A stretch of 41,396 bases of DNA from Akkermansia sp. (GTDB taxonomy: Bacteria; Verrucomicrobiota; Verrucomicrobiia; Verrucomicrobiales; Akkermansiaceae). Below the pieces are notes generated by a model, which worked only from the letters and a program-made list of their open reading frames with translations, was not told where the DNA came from and made no database searches. The stretch is from NCBI GenBank assembly GCA_017555205.1, contig JAFZGW010000034.1, positions 1 through 41,396 of the forward strand, given 5' to 3'. Every line of letters starts with the position of its first letter. Position 1 is the stretch's first letter. The position numbers and the translations under genes were made by a program. Shown here piece after piece: positions 15,268 to 24,738 of this stretch.

Positions 15268-18200
15268 TCAGCGACGTCGGCGGCGAGCCGCAAGACCGGC
15301 CAAGGCTATCAGGCTGAGCGTAACTGTGGTCGGCTCGGGAATGAGCATGGTAATCTCCAACGTGCCACCCTGTGAGCTATCATCAGCGTTTGCCGTGTAG
15401 GTCAGCATATAGTTATTGCTCAGATTGGTGAAGTAGGTGGAAGCCAAGAAGGTGCTGCCGGAACCGGAAATCAGCTCGTAATCTGTCTCGGAAGTAGCCA
15501 GCTTCAGGGTATCGATACCGGTGAACAGCACTTGGCTTTGGCCGGCAGAAAGGTTGTTCACCAGAGCCAGCGTTGTGTTATCCAAGGTTACTCCTTGCTG
15601 AATGGTCAGTGTGCTGCCCAGGGCAACACCGCCGACAGCCACTTTCAGCTCGGCACCGGAAGAGATGGTCAGGTTGGCATTCACCTTGGCACCGGCGGCG
15701 AACGAGGCGGACTTGTTCACGACGATGTGAGATTCGAGTGCCTCTACCTCTGCGCTGCCTGTATAAGCGCCAACGGTAAGATTCTCACCAACCATCAAAT
15801 CATTGACTTCAAGGCTTGTGATAGCTTGCAACACGGTCAAATCGCCGGCTGTGGCGAGGAGGTCCGTGAGGGAGTTGTCTGCATTGTTTACCGTCAGCTT
15901 GCCACTGCCTGCATTTTCTACGGAAGAGTTAACAAGCTTGTTGGTGAGTGTTGTGGACTCAGCCCCGGTGTGCTTGGCGTGACCATCCGTCAGCGTGTAG
16001 TTGGCATTGCCTGCACCATAGTTCTGGGATGTGTTGGACGTATTATCCAGTGTGGCAGTATCTGCTGCACCAAGGTTGGAGAATTCCATGCCGGCAAGGG
16101 AGATGGAACCACCCTTCGCCAGATTTACAGAGGTGCCGGATGACAGGGAAACAGCCTTTGTGCCACTCATATCCAGGCTGCCGCCTTGTGCCACGTTGAT
16201 TTCAGCATTGCCGTAAGTCGTGAAGTTGTTAACCTTCATTGTCAGCTTACTGTTGGCTGCAACATTGACGGCGGCACCGGTATCAGTTAATCCCTTGTCG
16301 GTGTTGATGTAGTTGTGGTGGATATCATCCGTCGACTTGAGTTCAGCCTCTGCGCCGGCGGCCGTTGCCAAGGAGCCCTTAATGTAGAATGCGCCGTTGT
16401 TTACGCGGTTTACAGTTGCTCCATCCTGCAGCAGCAGGGTGCCACCATCGTTAATCTGGAATCGTGAGTTACCCGTTACGGTCAGCGTGCAATCCTCACC
16501 AATGTTCATGGTGCCGGCAATATTAGTACCGGTGGTAGCCCAGTCGCCGCTATTACCACGATTCATATCAAATGTCACGTCATTGAGGACATTGAAGCGA
16601 CCGTTGAAGGTGGTGGTTACAGCGCCGTTCAGAGACATGGATTCAGCGGTGAAGTTAATCGTGCCGGCACCGGAAGCTGACAGCACATCACCATTGTTGA
16701 AGGTATAGGCTCCACCCTGCAGATTCAGCGTAGACCCGGACTTCACCTCCAGCATACCACCGTTGATGGTAGCAGATTCCGCGGACAGAGAAGCTGTCGC
16801 ATTATCAGCCACAGTTACTGTGCCGGAGGTCAGAGTATTGCTGCCCGTCATGGTGACGGCTGCCTGATTTTGCAGTAGCAGCGCGGAGCTGACAGTCTTG
16901 CCGTTGTTAACCAGTGTTGTGCCGCTTGCGATTTCCAGCGTACCGCCGGAAATGGTGTTGAACAGCTCATAATTCCCCCCGGTCGAGAGAATAAGCTTGC
17001 CGCCGCTAATGGTGGTTGCTCCGGTGTAGGTATTCTGAGCAGTAAGCGTCAAGACACCTGCTCCGGCCTTGGTCAGGCCACCATCACCGCTGATAACGCC
17101 GGTAATGGTGCCGTTTTTGCCGTTGTTGACGTGGAATGTTGTGGAGGTCTCCAGCACAACATCATTCTTCAGAATGGTGCCTGTGCCGTTAAACACCAGC
17201 TCACCATTCGTATTGGCTGAGTTCGCGGACTTAGCAAGTCGAATAGTCGCGTCTTCATTGAAGGTAGAGGTATTTACCTGCAGTCGACCTTCCGCCACGA
17301 TAATGTCACCCTCAATACCACTCAAATTGAAGCCAACGCCATTGTCCTTGGCAAGATGAAGCTCCACATTACCAGCACCGCTTACATTGTCCATAGCGGT
17401 GGAAGTGTAATTTTGGTTGGTTTCCTTGCCGGTCATGGTAAGTGTGGCTCCATCCTCTACCACGAGAGAGCCCTGGGTGATGCTCTTAAGCTGCGCTTCT
17501 GTCAAAGACTGAGTGCCACCAGCCAAGTGCCAGGACGCGCCCTGCCCCAATTCCAGAGTTCCAACAGAAAGCCCGCCTGCCGTGGTGAGCGTTACGCCAC
17601 CATCCACAGTAAGCGTGCCCACGCGGATACCCTCTGCAACAGTCAGCGATGCATCTGCCGCAAAGGCAACGCTGTCGCCGTTGTTGAAGGTGATATTGTC
17701 GCCGAGACAATCTTCCGTATCATTCCAGTTGGTGGATGTTGTATCCCATACTCCGAATTCACCACCATTCCACACTGTGCGCCCGTTAACGATGAAGGAC
17801 AACCAAGCGGAGCCATCAGCAATGCTCAGCTTCGCATTGTCCAACCAAGAAACCTGATTAGTACCGATATAGATATTCTCGGCCATGTCGGTCCAATTGA
17901 GAGTGGCACCGTTGACCAAATTGAAGATACGGTATTTACCGGTCTGGGCAATATCACCGAGCTGAATCTGACTGTAGGAGCTCAAGGTGAGCTCACAGCC
18001 CAGATTCACGCCACCCTGTGTGGCGAAATCTGCGTAGGAGAGGTCAAGAACACCATTGTTCGCAAGAGTAAGGCTGCTGATTTGAGTCAGTGCCTCCAGA
18101 CCGTAGGTGCGGAGTTGCAACGTGGCAAAATCCATAGCTCCACGAGCACCGATTTGCACAGCACCCGTACTCAGACCGGTCTCACTTGATACGCGCAGAA

Positions 18201-21200
18201 GCCCCTGAGTCAGCGTGATGCCACCGGTGAAGGTATTGTTGCCGGCCAGATTGACACCATTGGTGGTATTGATATTGAGGCTGAGGGCGGAATCGCCGTC
18301 GCTGATATTGGACTTAATGGTATAGATATTGTCCACTTGATTCAGGTTCAGCGTGCCGCTACCGGAAATTGTGCCTTGCAGCACAGCCCCGTCGCCATTA
18401 TCACCGCCTTTGATGATTGCGCCGTCGGTTGTCCTGATGTTTGCCATCACGGTAGCTCCGTTATTGCCGCCATTGTTCATTTCCAGAGTACCGGACAGGT
18501 TAATCCGCTCCGCGGTGAGGTTGGTACCGTAGTTGGTACGAAGTGTTGCCCCCGAGTTAACCGTCAGCTCGCCGGCGGAATGTGTACCGCTGAAGGCGAG
18601 AGTGCCGGCACTTACCACGTATTTCTTAATTTCCGCAGCAGAATCTGCACCTACGACTACTGTGCCAGTGCCGACTTGGGTCAGGGTATGGCCATTCTGT
18701 TCTACAGCAGAATTCAATGTGGATGTGCTACCGGCGAAAGCGGTCAGCTTGGAATCGGCTTCCAAGGAAAGCGTGCCGTTGAGTGTAGAACCACAGACAT
18801 TAATGGAGCCTCCGCGTACCACAATATTACCGTTGTAGTCAACTGCACCCTGCGAGTAGCAGCCTGCGGATTCAACGATGATGTTGGCTGCACCGGCAGC
18901 CTGTGCTCCTTCGTTGCCCCATGTGCCGGACTTAATATGCAGGGTGTTCAGTCCGGAAATTGTAGGTGTGGCGCTGTTGCCGTTCCCCCAGTCAATCACC
19001 AGCGTGCCATCACCGCTGACAGAACCACCCAGAGTCCCGTTCGAGGTAACAACAAGCGTGCCGTTGTTGATGGCGGTGCTGCCGGTTACCTTCATGGAGC
19101 TGTCAATCGTGGTTGTGCCTGTGCCATCGTGTACTAATGAGCCCACGGTTGCTAAGCCGCCCCAATTGCTGACGTTATAATTCTGCGTAGCATTGAAAAT
19201 GGCTTTATCTACCGATACGTTGTCCCATACGTAGACCGTCTTTCCGGCTGCTGTGTCATCAAACACGGCTACGCGGTAATCCCAGCCGGCGCTGGCATTC
19301 TGCGTGCCGAATTTACCTGCTTGCCACATGTTTGTACCATAATATGTCTCGCCATTCCAAACGATATATCCCTCCTTGGCGCTGAAGCTTACCTGAAGTG
19401 AGTTTGAGTTGTTGGCGAAGGTGGCAGTCAGGTATTCCGCCCCTGTGGCTACGGTCTTGCCGGCGAGGGCAGACCAGTCACCATTTGCCAGCGTGTAGGT
19501 TGTACCTGTAGCCAGCGCGTAGGAATGTTCAAACTTAATCTCTTGGGTGTCCAAGCCGCTGCCTGTCGCCAGTCCGCCTGCCAGATTCAGCATGGGTGTG
19601 GAACCGAGTGCGCGGCTATCGAAGCTGATGGCGCCGCCATTGAGTACCAGTGTAGAATTGAATGTTGCCGGAGAAGATGAACCTTCCGAACGCAAGACAC
19701 TGAAGGTCTTGCCGGAATCGAGCGAGAAGCTGTCGTTAATCTTCAGGTTGGCACCTTGCGCCACACCGACGCCGCTCAGCACCTGAACATTGGCGGATTC
19801 TATGCTCAGGGAGCCTTTGAGGGCGGTAGCATTATCAACTACCACGGTAGAGCCGTTGAGCTTCTGGCTACCGCTACCATTCATCACTACGCTCAGAGAA
19901 TTAGCGGAGGTATCAGCCGCTGTGCCTACTGTGCCGCTGTAGGTATAGTTGCCGCTGCCGGTGAAAGTCAACGTTGCATTGCGTGTGGAGGTCGGAGCCG
20001 AGTTCTGGGCAGAGTCTGCCACCGCTGCGCCTGCCATCACGTGGCTGTAAGCATTGCCGTTCAGACCACCGATGTTGACATTGCTCGCATTCACCGCAAA
20101 TGTAGCCATAGCGTTTTCCGGTTTCTGCATGCTGCGTCCGCCGTTCAGGTTCAGCGTGGTGCCGCTGATAGCGTTCTCTCCGTTCACCTCCAGATAGGCC
20201 TGGTAGCGTCGCGAACCGTTGTCATACGAACGATTGAAATTAATTGTTCCCGAGAATGCACCATCACCACCGATAATTGTGCGGGCTGTAGTACTGTGAT
20301 TGGTGTCAGAATTCCACGTTACAGTACCCTCGCCGGTTAATTTGTCGAGCTGCCAGATGGTGTTCCAGGTGAGATCTTCGATTGCAAGAGATTTGCCGGA
20401 GCCGACATTCACATGGTCAAAGTGCTTAACCATATCTTGAGCAGAGCCACCACTGCTGAATGTGGTATTTTGAGCAATGTTGACCGTGCCGCCCACATGC
20501 TGCTCCGTTTTCTGATTCAGGTAAAGTGTACCCGCTGCGAAATCAATAGTACCGCCGTTGGTATTGTGCTCTTTTCCAACCAGTTCGAGGTGATGACCGG
20601 ATACCGTTGCTCGAGCGCCTGCGTCCACCGAAAGGGAACCGGTGAGAGCTGTCAGATTGTCCGTAGCCTCGCTACCGGTGAGAAGTGTAGCGCCATCTGC
20701 CAGCACGATGTTACCGCCGGTTCTGCGAACCACCGAGCCGGCATTGGAGGTATTATCCTTCGCGCCCAGATTCAGCGTAGCACCGGATTCTACTCGAGTA
20801 ATTCCTTGCTCCGAGAGTGCATTGTCAACGCCCAGTCGGACGGTGCCTTCTTTCACTGTGAATTGATTCCAGCTGCTATCTGTGGAGTTCAGCACAACAT
20901 CTGCCGCGCCAATCTTCTCCATTTTATCCAGTTGAATGGAGCCATTCAACGTGCTTGTGGAGGTAGCATTCAGCACCAGCTTGCCGTTATTGTCACCGGT
21001 AAGAAGACCACCTGTCGCCAGCTGCAGGTTATTGAGTGTCTGTGTTGTATTTCCAACGTCAACGATGCCGCCCTTTTCCACACGCACGGCAGCTGCTCCG
21101 CTCAATGCGTTATCAGCTGCAAAACCAAGTGTTATATCACCTTGTCGGCCATCCTTGTGACCCATTACGGTAACGGTGCCATCTACAGCAGCGGCTCCAT

Positions 21201-24200
21201 TGAGCACGACCTTGTTGCCGGAAAGACCTTGCCCGTCCACAATGACATCATGCCCGGCGGACAGTGTGCTGTTGAGGGTGAGTGTGGCTCCGTTCATGGC
21301 GGTAAAGCGGTAGGCCTGATTGGAGTCTACGATGATGTTGCCGCTGAATTCTGTGTCTTTCGAGGCACCGAGAGCCAGCTCCTTGTGAGAACTCATATCG
21401 ATTGCGCCGGTGGACTGATTGTCCAGCAGAGCCATACCGGTAGAATCTGTCGTAATATTACCAAGGGAGGCGCCGCTCGAAAGCAATATGCCGTTACCAT
21501 AGGTCAGACCCACAATAGCACCGCCAAGTGCACCTTCGTCATAAGAGAATCGAATGCCGGAGCTGTTGAATATGATGCTGCCTGTGAAATTGTTGCCTGT
21601 GTTGGTCAGGTGTACAGAACCGGAGGAGTGCTCACCCGCCCCCAGCAGCAGATTGTTGGCGCCTGTCAGCAGGTAGTTGACAACAAGGTCACCGCCGCCG
21701 CCGCCGAGACGCCATGCGCCGTTTACGGCTGTCAGAGCCTCTGTAGTACCCGCTACACCGTATTCTACAAGCTTGCCGCTTTCAGCACCGATATACAAAT
21801 CGGTGTGGTTGTTAAGGTTCAGCTGGTTTTCTGTGTTTTGAGAAAGTGCCAAAGTACCGGTGGAGGCGGAATCCACACGGCTCAACAGCGCCTCCGCGCT
21901 CTCGGCGTGCGAGGCAATCCAGGCTTCATCATTCACCAGCCATTTGTTGGTTGTGGTATCACCGAGAGATGTTGCGGTCTCGCCGATTAAGCCGCCGGTA
22001 AGCAAGGTTTTGGTGCCGGAGAAGCTATTGTTGCCGCTCAGTGTCAGAGAAATCTCGGAGTTCTTCAAATCGATGCTGACATTGCCTTGGCCGGTGATGT
22101 TGCCGGCATACTTGGTGTTGGCGGTTACACCTTCGTTGTACTCCACCTTCATGTCAGCCCCGGACGCAAGGGATACATTACCCTTGTGCCCATGGAAATC
22201 GGCGATGGCAGATGTGCTTTCTAAGCGCTGACCACCTTCAATGTATTCCTGCTCGTGCTGCACACTTTCGCGCATCACATATGTACCGCCGGTTTCCACA
22301 GTTACGTCGCCGGTAAGTCGAGCGTGGCTTCCCAGTTCAAACGTACCGCCATTCTTGACGGTTACATTTGATGTGGCATCGGCGTAGTGCCAATCCATTT
22401 CATTGTGATAGCGATCTGCATTCCTACCGGTGGCCGAGCCTTTGCCGTGGATGGTGTTTGTGCCGGCAAGGAGCAGGGTGCCGCTGTTAACAGTCATTCC
22501 GCTACCCTCACTGCTGAGGTTAGTGAAGATGCTGTTGAGCGTAAGTTTGGAACCGGCGCCACCGTCATATATGAACTGCAGCTTGCTGTCCTTCCCATTG
22601 TCTTGGAAGGAACCGAGGAAGGTCTGCTCGCCGCCTTGGGTCCAAGTGAGTGTGGTGGTACTGCCGGATTTCAGGTTGGCCACGATGGCGCTTTCATCCA
22701 GCGCATGAATGGTAAACCCATCGGCAGCGACATCCGTGTTGCCGTTGTTCCAAGTCATGCTGTTGCCATTCATATCAAGCACTCCGCCTTGGTGGCCGAA
22801 TGTGAAGTCGCGAGCAATCTGATTGATGTTGCTGATGACAACCGTAGTGCCGGTATTGGCCAGCACATTGTAGGCAGCGTAGCCGTTGTCTCGGTTGAGA
22901 TAGGTAGTGCCGGAACCGCCGAGGTTGAGCAATACCTTGTTGTTGCCCGTGCCCTCTACATACAAATCGCCGTCACCGACTTTGCGCCATTCGTACACAT
23001 GGTTTGCTGAACCGGTAAGCGTGGTGTGTACCTCTACGCCGGCATCTATCACATAACCGGCGTGGTTGAATTGATAGCTGCCATCACCACCGGAGGAAAT
23101 GTTGAAGCGTGCTGTCTCCATTCCTTCGCCCAGGCTGAACTGAGCGTAGCCTATGCCGAGGTCAACCGTGGCATCCAGCACGATGTCCGTTGAGGCTGCC
23201 GCAGCCTTGAATACCAGATTGTCAGTCATGTACAAGTCAGCATAGGTCAATTCTTTGCCGGCTGTAGCATGTGTGCCCTCAATGTAGGGTGCAGCATTCA
23301 GGTAATCGTTATTATAGTTGTACCAATTGTCGGTGTCGATGACTGCACTGAGGTCTTTCCAAGTGTTGATACCACTCTTCACACCTACGAAGTTCTGTAG
23401 CACATTACCGTTTGCATCCGTCACGGTGCCGGAATACGGCGTCGTGCTGACAGACTGGTTCATACCGTAATTGTAGCCCACGTTGTCGGCGCTCACTTTA
23501 TCGCCGGCTTGGGTCACTGCGCCGATGTGAAGTGTGGATGCGCTGCTCACCACTTTGTCGTAGCTGTTCAGCACCTTATCGACATAGCTCACCGCACCCC
23601 AAGTGGAGGTGCCATAGCCGCCGATGTAGGCCACGGCGCCCACATATTCGTATTGCTGCGTGTTCTCGTTGTAGATGAAAATGGGGCTGCCGGAGTCACC
23701 GCTCTGACCAGCAAAGGGCATGGGCTGTGAGGAAGAAATGGAGTAGTAGCCCTCCATCTCGAAAGTGGTGTGTATGATATCGCCCTCGCCATCCTTACCG
23801 CCGGTGGAGGCTCGGTCAACCGTATCGATACCGCTGATAATATAGACGTAGGCTCCGGTTAAGCCGCTTATGGTGCCGGTAGTCGTGTCATACATGCCCA
23901 TGGAGCCGGCACCTGCATGGTAAACCAATTTACCCATGGCGTATTCACGCATCTCAGCCGATGTGCCGGAGAACAGGGATGCTGTTTCAACATCGGTGAT
24001 AACCTTGCTCATGCGGGTTACCTTGTGGTCAAAGCCGCCGTTGTCCCTGTTATCGTAACCGCCGTCGGGGGCGTGCAGGAAAGTCTCGCTGTTATCTATG
24101 CGGTACTCGATGCCTTGGTACAGAACCTGCTGGTTGGCTGCCAAGTAGCCACCTGTAAAACCGCCACTCGTTACACCGTTGTGCTGAACTGTTACCGTTG

Positions 24201-24522
24201 CATTGTAGCCCAGTGACATGAAGGCACCATCGTTCGTCGTGCCGGTGAAGTTGGGCATCTCGTGCGGCAACAGGTAATCGCTCTGCCCGCCAATATAGGT
24301 CAGCACCACACCGCCGTCTTGCTCGCGAATATGGCTCAGCAAGGCGTTAGCTGTTGCGTCCGTTTTGTAGCGACCGAGGTTCTGACCATAGTCGGCATAC
24401 GTAATCAGCGATACGTCACTGTTCATTATTGCTGCTTCGAGCATTGGCACAGTAGTGGTCAACGCTACGGCAAACAGCGACATAAGTGACTTGCGGAGAG
24501 AAATGGGAAGATGCAGCTTCAT
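15268..24522 (-). CDS. Giant S6-family (IgA-protease/SPATE-like) serine protease with beta-helix and PEP-CTERM tail
   Basis: 3084 residues. After a signal peptide (about 1-31) comes a chymotrypsin-like S6 domain with the full triad. H114 is in TVTVQHNG, D165 is in GFDHKVTRMSKVITDV (aligning with the SPATE DFHxPRLxKLVTEV motif), and S277 is in GQSGDSGSPIFIY. Residues about 430-620 continue as in SPATE passengers (FTFGHQGGVLDMNGNSMTW). The rest is a very long beta-helix of Gly/Asn/Thr-rich repeats, including a typical autotransporter-associated repeat near 2480-2515 (GLTKAGAGVLTLTAQNTYTG). No C-terminal autotransporter barrel is present; the protein ends in a PEP-CTERM tail (3061-3084). This suggests exosortase sorting. 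Related enzymes cut IgA1, mucins or host proteins. The substrate here is unknown. Confidence 0.88.
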   Translation of the reverse strand: MKLHLPISLRKSLMSLFAVALTTTVPMLEAAIMNSDVSLITYADYGQNLGRYKTDATANALLSHIREQDGGVVLTYIGGQSDYLLPHEMPNFTGTTNDGAFMSLGYNATVTVQHNGVTSGGFTGGYLAANQQVLYQGIEYRIDNSETFLHAPDGGYDNRDNGGFDHKVTRMSKVITDVETASLFSGTSAEMREYAMGKLVYHAGAGSMGMYDTTTGTISGLTGAYVYIISGIDTVDRASTGGKDGEGDIIHTTFEMEGYYSISSSQPMPFAGQSGDSGSPIFIYNENTQQYEYVGAVAYIGGYGTSTWGAVSYVDKVLNSYDKVVSSASTLHIGAVTQAGDKVSADNVGYNYGMNQSVSTTPYSGTVTDANGNVLQNFVGVKSGINTWKDLSAVIDTDNWYNYNNDYLNAAPYIEGTHATAGKELTYADLYMTDNLVFKAAAASTDIVLDATVDLGIGYAQFSLGEGMETARFNISSGGDGSYQFNHAGYVIDAGVEVHTTLTGSANHVYEWRKVGDGDLYVEGTGNNKVLLNLGGSGTTYLNRDNGYAAYNVLANTGTTVVISNINQIARDFTFGHQGGVLDMNGNSMTWNNGNTDVAADGFTIHALDESAIVANLKSGSTTTLTWTQGGEQTFLGSFQDNGKDSKLQFIYDGGAGSKLTLNSIFTNLSSEGSGMTVNSGTLLLAGTNTIHGKGSATGRNADRYHNEMDWHYADATSNVTVKNGGTFELGSHARLTGDVTVETGGTYVMRESVQHEQEYIEGGQRLESTSAIADFHGHKGNVSLASGADMKVEYNEGVTANTKYAGNITGQGNVSIDLKNSEISLTLSGNNSFSGTKTLLTGGLIGETATSLGDTTTNKWLVNDEAWIASHAESAEALLSRVDSASTGTLALSQNTENQLNLNNHTDLYIGAESGKLVEYGVAGTTEALTAVNGAWRLGGGGGDLVVNYLLTGANNLLLGAGEHSSGSVHLTNTGNNFTGSIIFNSSGIRFSYDEGALGGAIVGLTYGNGILLSSGASLGNITTDSTGMALLDNQSTGAIDMSSHKELALGASKDTEFSGNIIVDSNQAYRFTAMNGATLTLNSTLSAGHDVIVDGQGLSGNKVVLNGAAAVDGTVTVMGHKDGRQGDITLGFAADNALSGAAAVRVEKGGIVDVGNTTQTLNNLQLATGGLLTGDNNGKLVLNATSTSTLNGSIQLDKMEKIGAADVVLNSTDSSWNQFTVKEGTVRLGVDNALSEQGITRVESGATLNLGAKDNTSNAGSVVRRTGGNIVLADGATLLTGSEATDNLTALTGSLSVDAGARATVSGHHLELVGKEHNTNGGTIDFAAGTLYLNQKTEQHVGGTVNIAQNTTFSSGGSAQDMVKHFDHVNVGSGKSLAIEDLTWNTIWQLDKLTGEGTVTWNSDTNHSTTARTIIGGDGAFSGTINFNRSYDNGSRRYQAYLEVNGENAISGTTLNLNGGRSMQKPENAMATFAVNASNVNIGGLNGNAYSHVMAGAAVADSAQNSAPTSTRNATLTFTGSGNYTYSGTVGTAADTSANSLSVVMNGSGSQKLNGSTVVVDNATALKGSLSIESANVQVLSGVGVAQGANLKINDSFSLDSGKTFSVLRSEGSSSPATFNSTLVLNGGAISFDSRALGSTPMLNLAGGLATGSGLDTQEIKFEHSYALATGTTYTLANGDWSALAGKTVATGAEYLTATFANNSNSLQVSFSAKEGYIVWNGETYYGTNMWQAGKFGTQNASAGWDYRVAVFDDTAAGKTVYVWDNVSVDKAIFNATQNYNVSNWGGLATVGSLVHDGTGTTTIDSSMKVTGSTAINNGTLVVTSNGTLGGSVSGDGTLVIDWGNGNSATPTISGLNTLHIKSGTWGNEGAQAAGAANIIVESAGCYSQGAVDYNGNIVVRGGSINVCGSTLNGTLSLEADSKLTAFAGSTSTLNSAVEQNGHTLTQVGTGTVVVGADSAAEIKKYVVSAGTLAFSGTHSAGELTVNSGATLRTNYGTNLTAERINLSGTLEMNNGGNNGATVMANIRTTDGAIIKGGDNGDGAVLQGTISGSGTLNLNQVDNIYTIKSNISDGDSALSLNINTTNGVNLAGNNTFTGGITLTQGLLRVSSETGLSTGAVQIGARGAMDFATLQLRTYGLEALTQISSLTLANNGVLDLSYADFATQGGVNLGCELTLSSYSQIQLGDIAQTGKYRIFNLVNGATLNWTDMAENIYIGTNQVSWLDNAKLSIADGSAWLSFIVNGRTVWNGGEFGVWDTTSTNWNDTEDCLGDNITFNNGDSVAFAADASLTVAEGIRVGTLTVDGGVTLTTAGGLSVGTLELGQGASWHLAGGTQSLTEAQLKSITQGSLVVEDGATLTMTGKETNQNYTSTAMDNVSGAGNVELHLAKDNGVGFNLSGIEGDIIVAEGRLQVNTSTFNEDATIRLAKSANSANTNGELVFNGTGTILKNDVVLETSTTFHVNNGKNGTITGVISGDGGLTKAGAGVLTLTAQNTYTGATTISGGKLILSTGGNYELFNTISGGTLEIASGTTLVNNGKTVSSALLLQNQAAVTMTGSNTLTSGTVTVADNATASLSAESATINGGMLEVKSGSTLNLQGGAYTFNNGDVLSASGAGTINFTAESMSLNGAVTTTFNGRFNVLNDVTFDMNRGNSGDWATTGTNIAGTMNIGEDCTLTVTGNSRFQINDGGTLLLQDGATVNRVNNGAFYIKGSLATAAGAEAELKSTDDIHHNYINTDKGLTDTGAAVNVAANSKLTMKVNNFTTYGNAEINVAQGGSLDMSGTKAVSLSSGTSVNLAKGGSISLAGMEFSNLGAADTATLDNTSNTSQNYGAGNANYTLTDGHAKHTGAESTTLTNKLVNSSVENAGSGKLTVNNADNSLTDLLATAGDLTVLQAITSLEVNDLMVGENLTVGAYTGSAEVEALESHIVVNKSASFAAGAKVNANLTISSGAELKVAVGGVALGSTLTIQQGVTLDNTTLALVNNLSAGQSQVLFTGIDTLKLATSETDYELISGSGSTFLASTYFTNLSNNYMLTYTANADDSSQGGTLEITMLIPEPTTVTLSLIALAGLAARRRRR

Positions 24523-24551
24523 GGCGAGAGAAAAAAAGAATTTGCTGTCCG

Positions 24552-24580
24552 ATTTTAGCTTATCGACTCATCGGCGTCAA
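24552..24580 (-). promoter_or_regulatory. Promoter of the S6-like protease gene
   Basis: Minus strand: TTGACG, 17 bp, TAAAAT, with a leader of about 23 nt to ATG 24522. Confidence 0.7.
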
Positions 24581-24661
24581 GGCAAATTGTGGGGGCAGTG
24601 GAGGTAAATGTGAAAAAAAGTGCGGAATACCATATAAAGCGAACCCTGAATGCAAATTTTG

Positions 24662-24698
24662 CTCCCCTCGCCGGTAGTATTTTGCTCAGCGAGGGGAG
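24662..24698 (-). terminator. Hairpin after addA
   Basis: Perfect 10-bp CTCCCCTCGC/GCGAGGGGAG stem about 40 nt after the addA stop. The T-run is weak on both strands, so termination efficiency is uncertain. Confidence 0.55.
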
Positions 24699-24738
24699 GG
24701 GTGTTTTCAATGTAATCTTTTCCTGACCAAGGCCGGGA

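Noticed and set aside
17356..23010. Several long plus-strand frames (277, 266, 525 and 207 codons)
   Set aside because: All lie antisense to the repetitive part of the S6-like gene; Cys-rich mirror translations without motifs.
15268..24522. Tandem short repeats as a CRISPR array
   Set aside because: The repeats are degenerate protein-coding beta-helix units in one open frame; there are no constant direct repeats with unique spacers and no cas genes.
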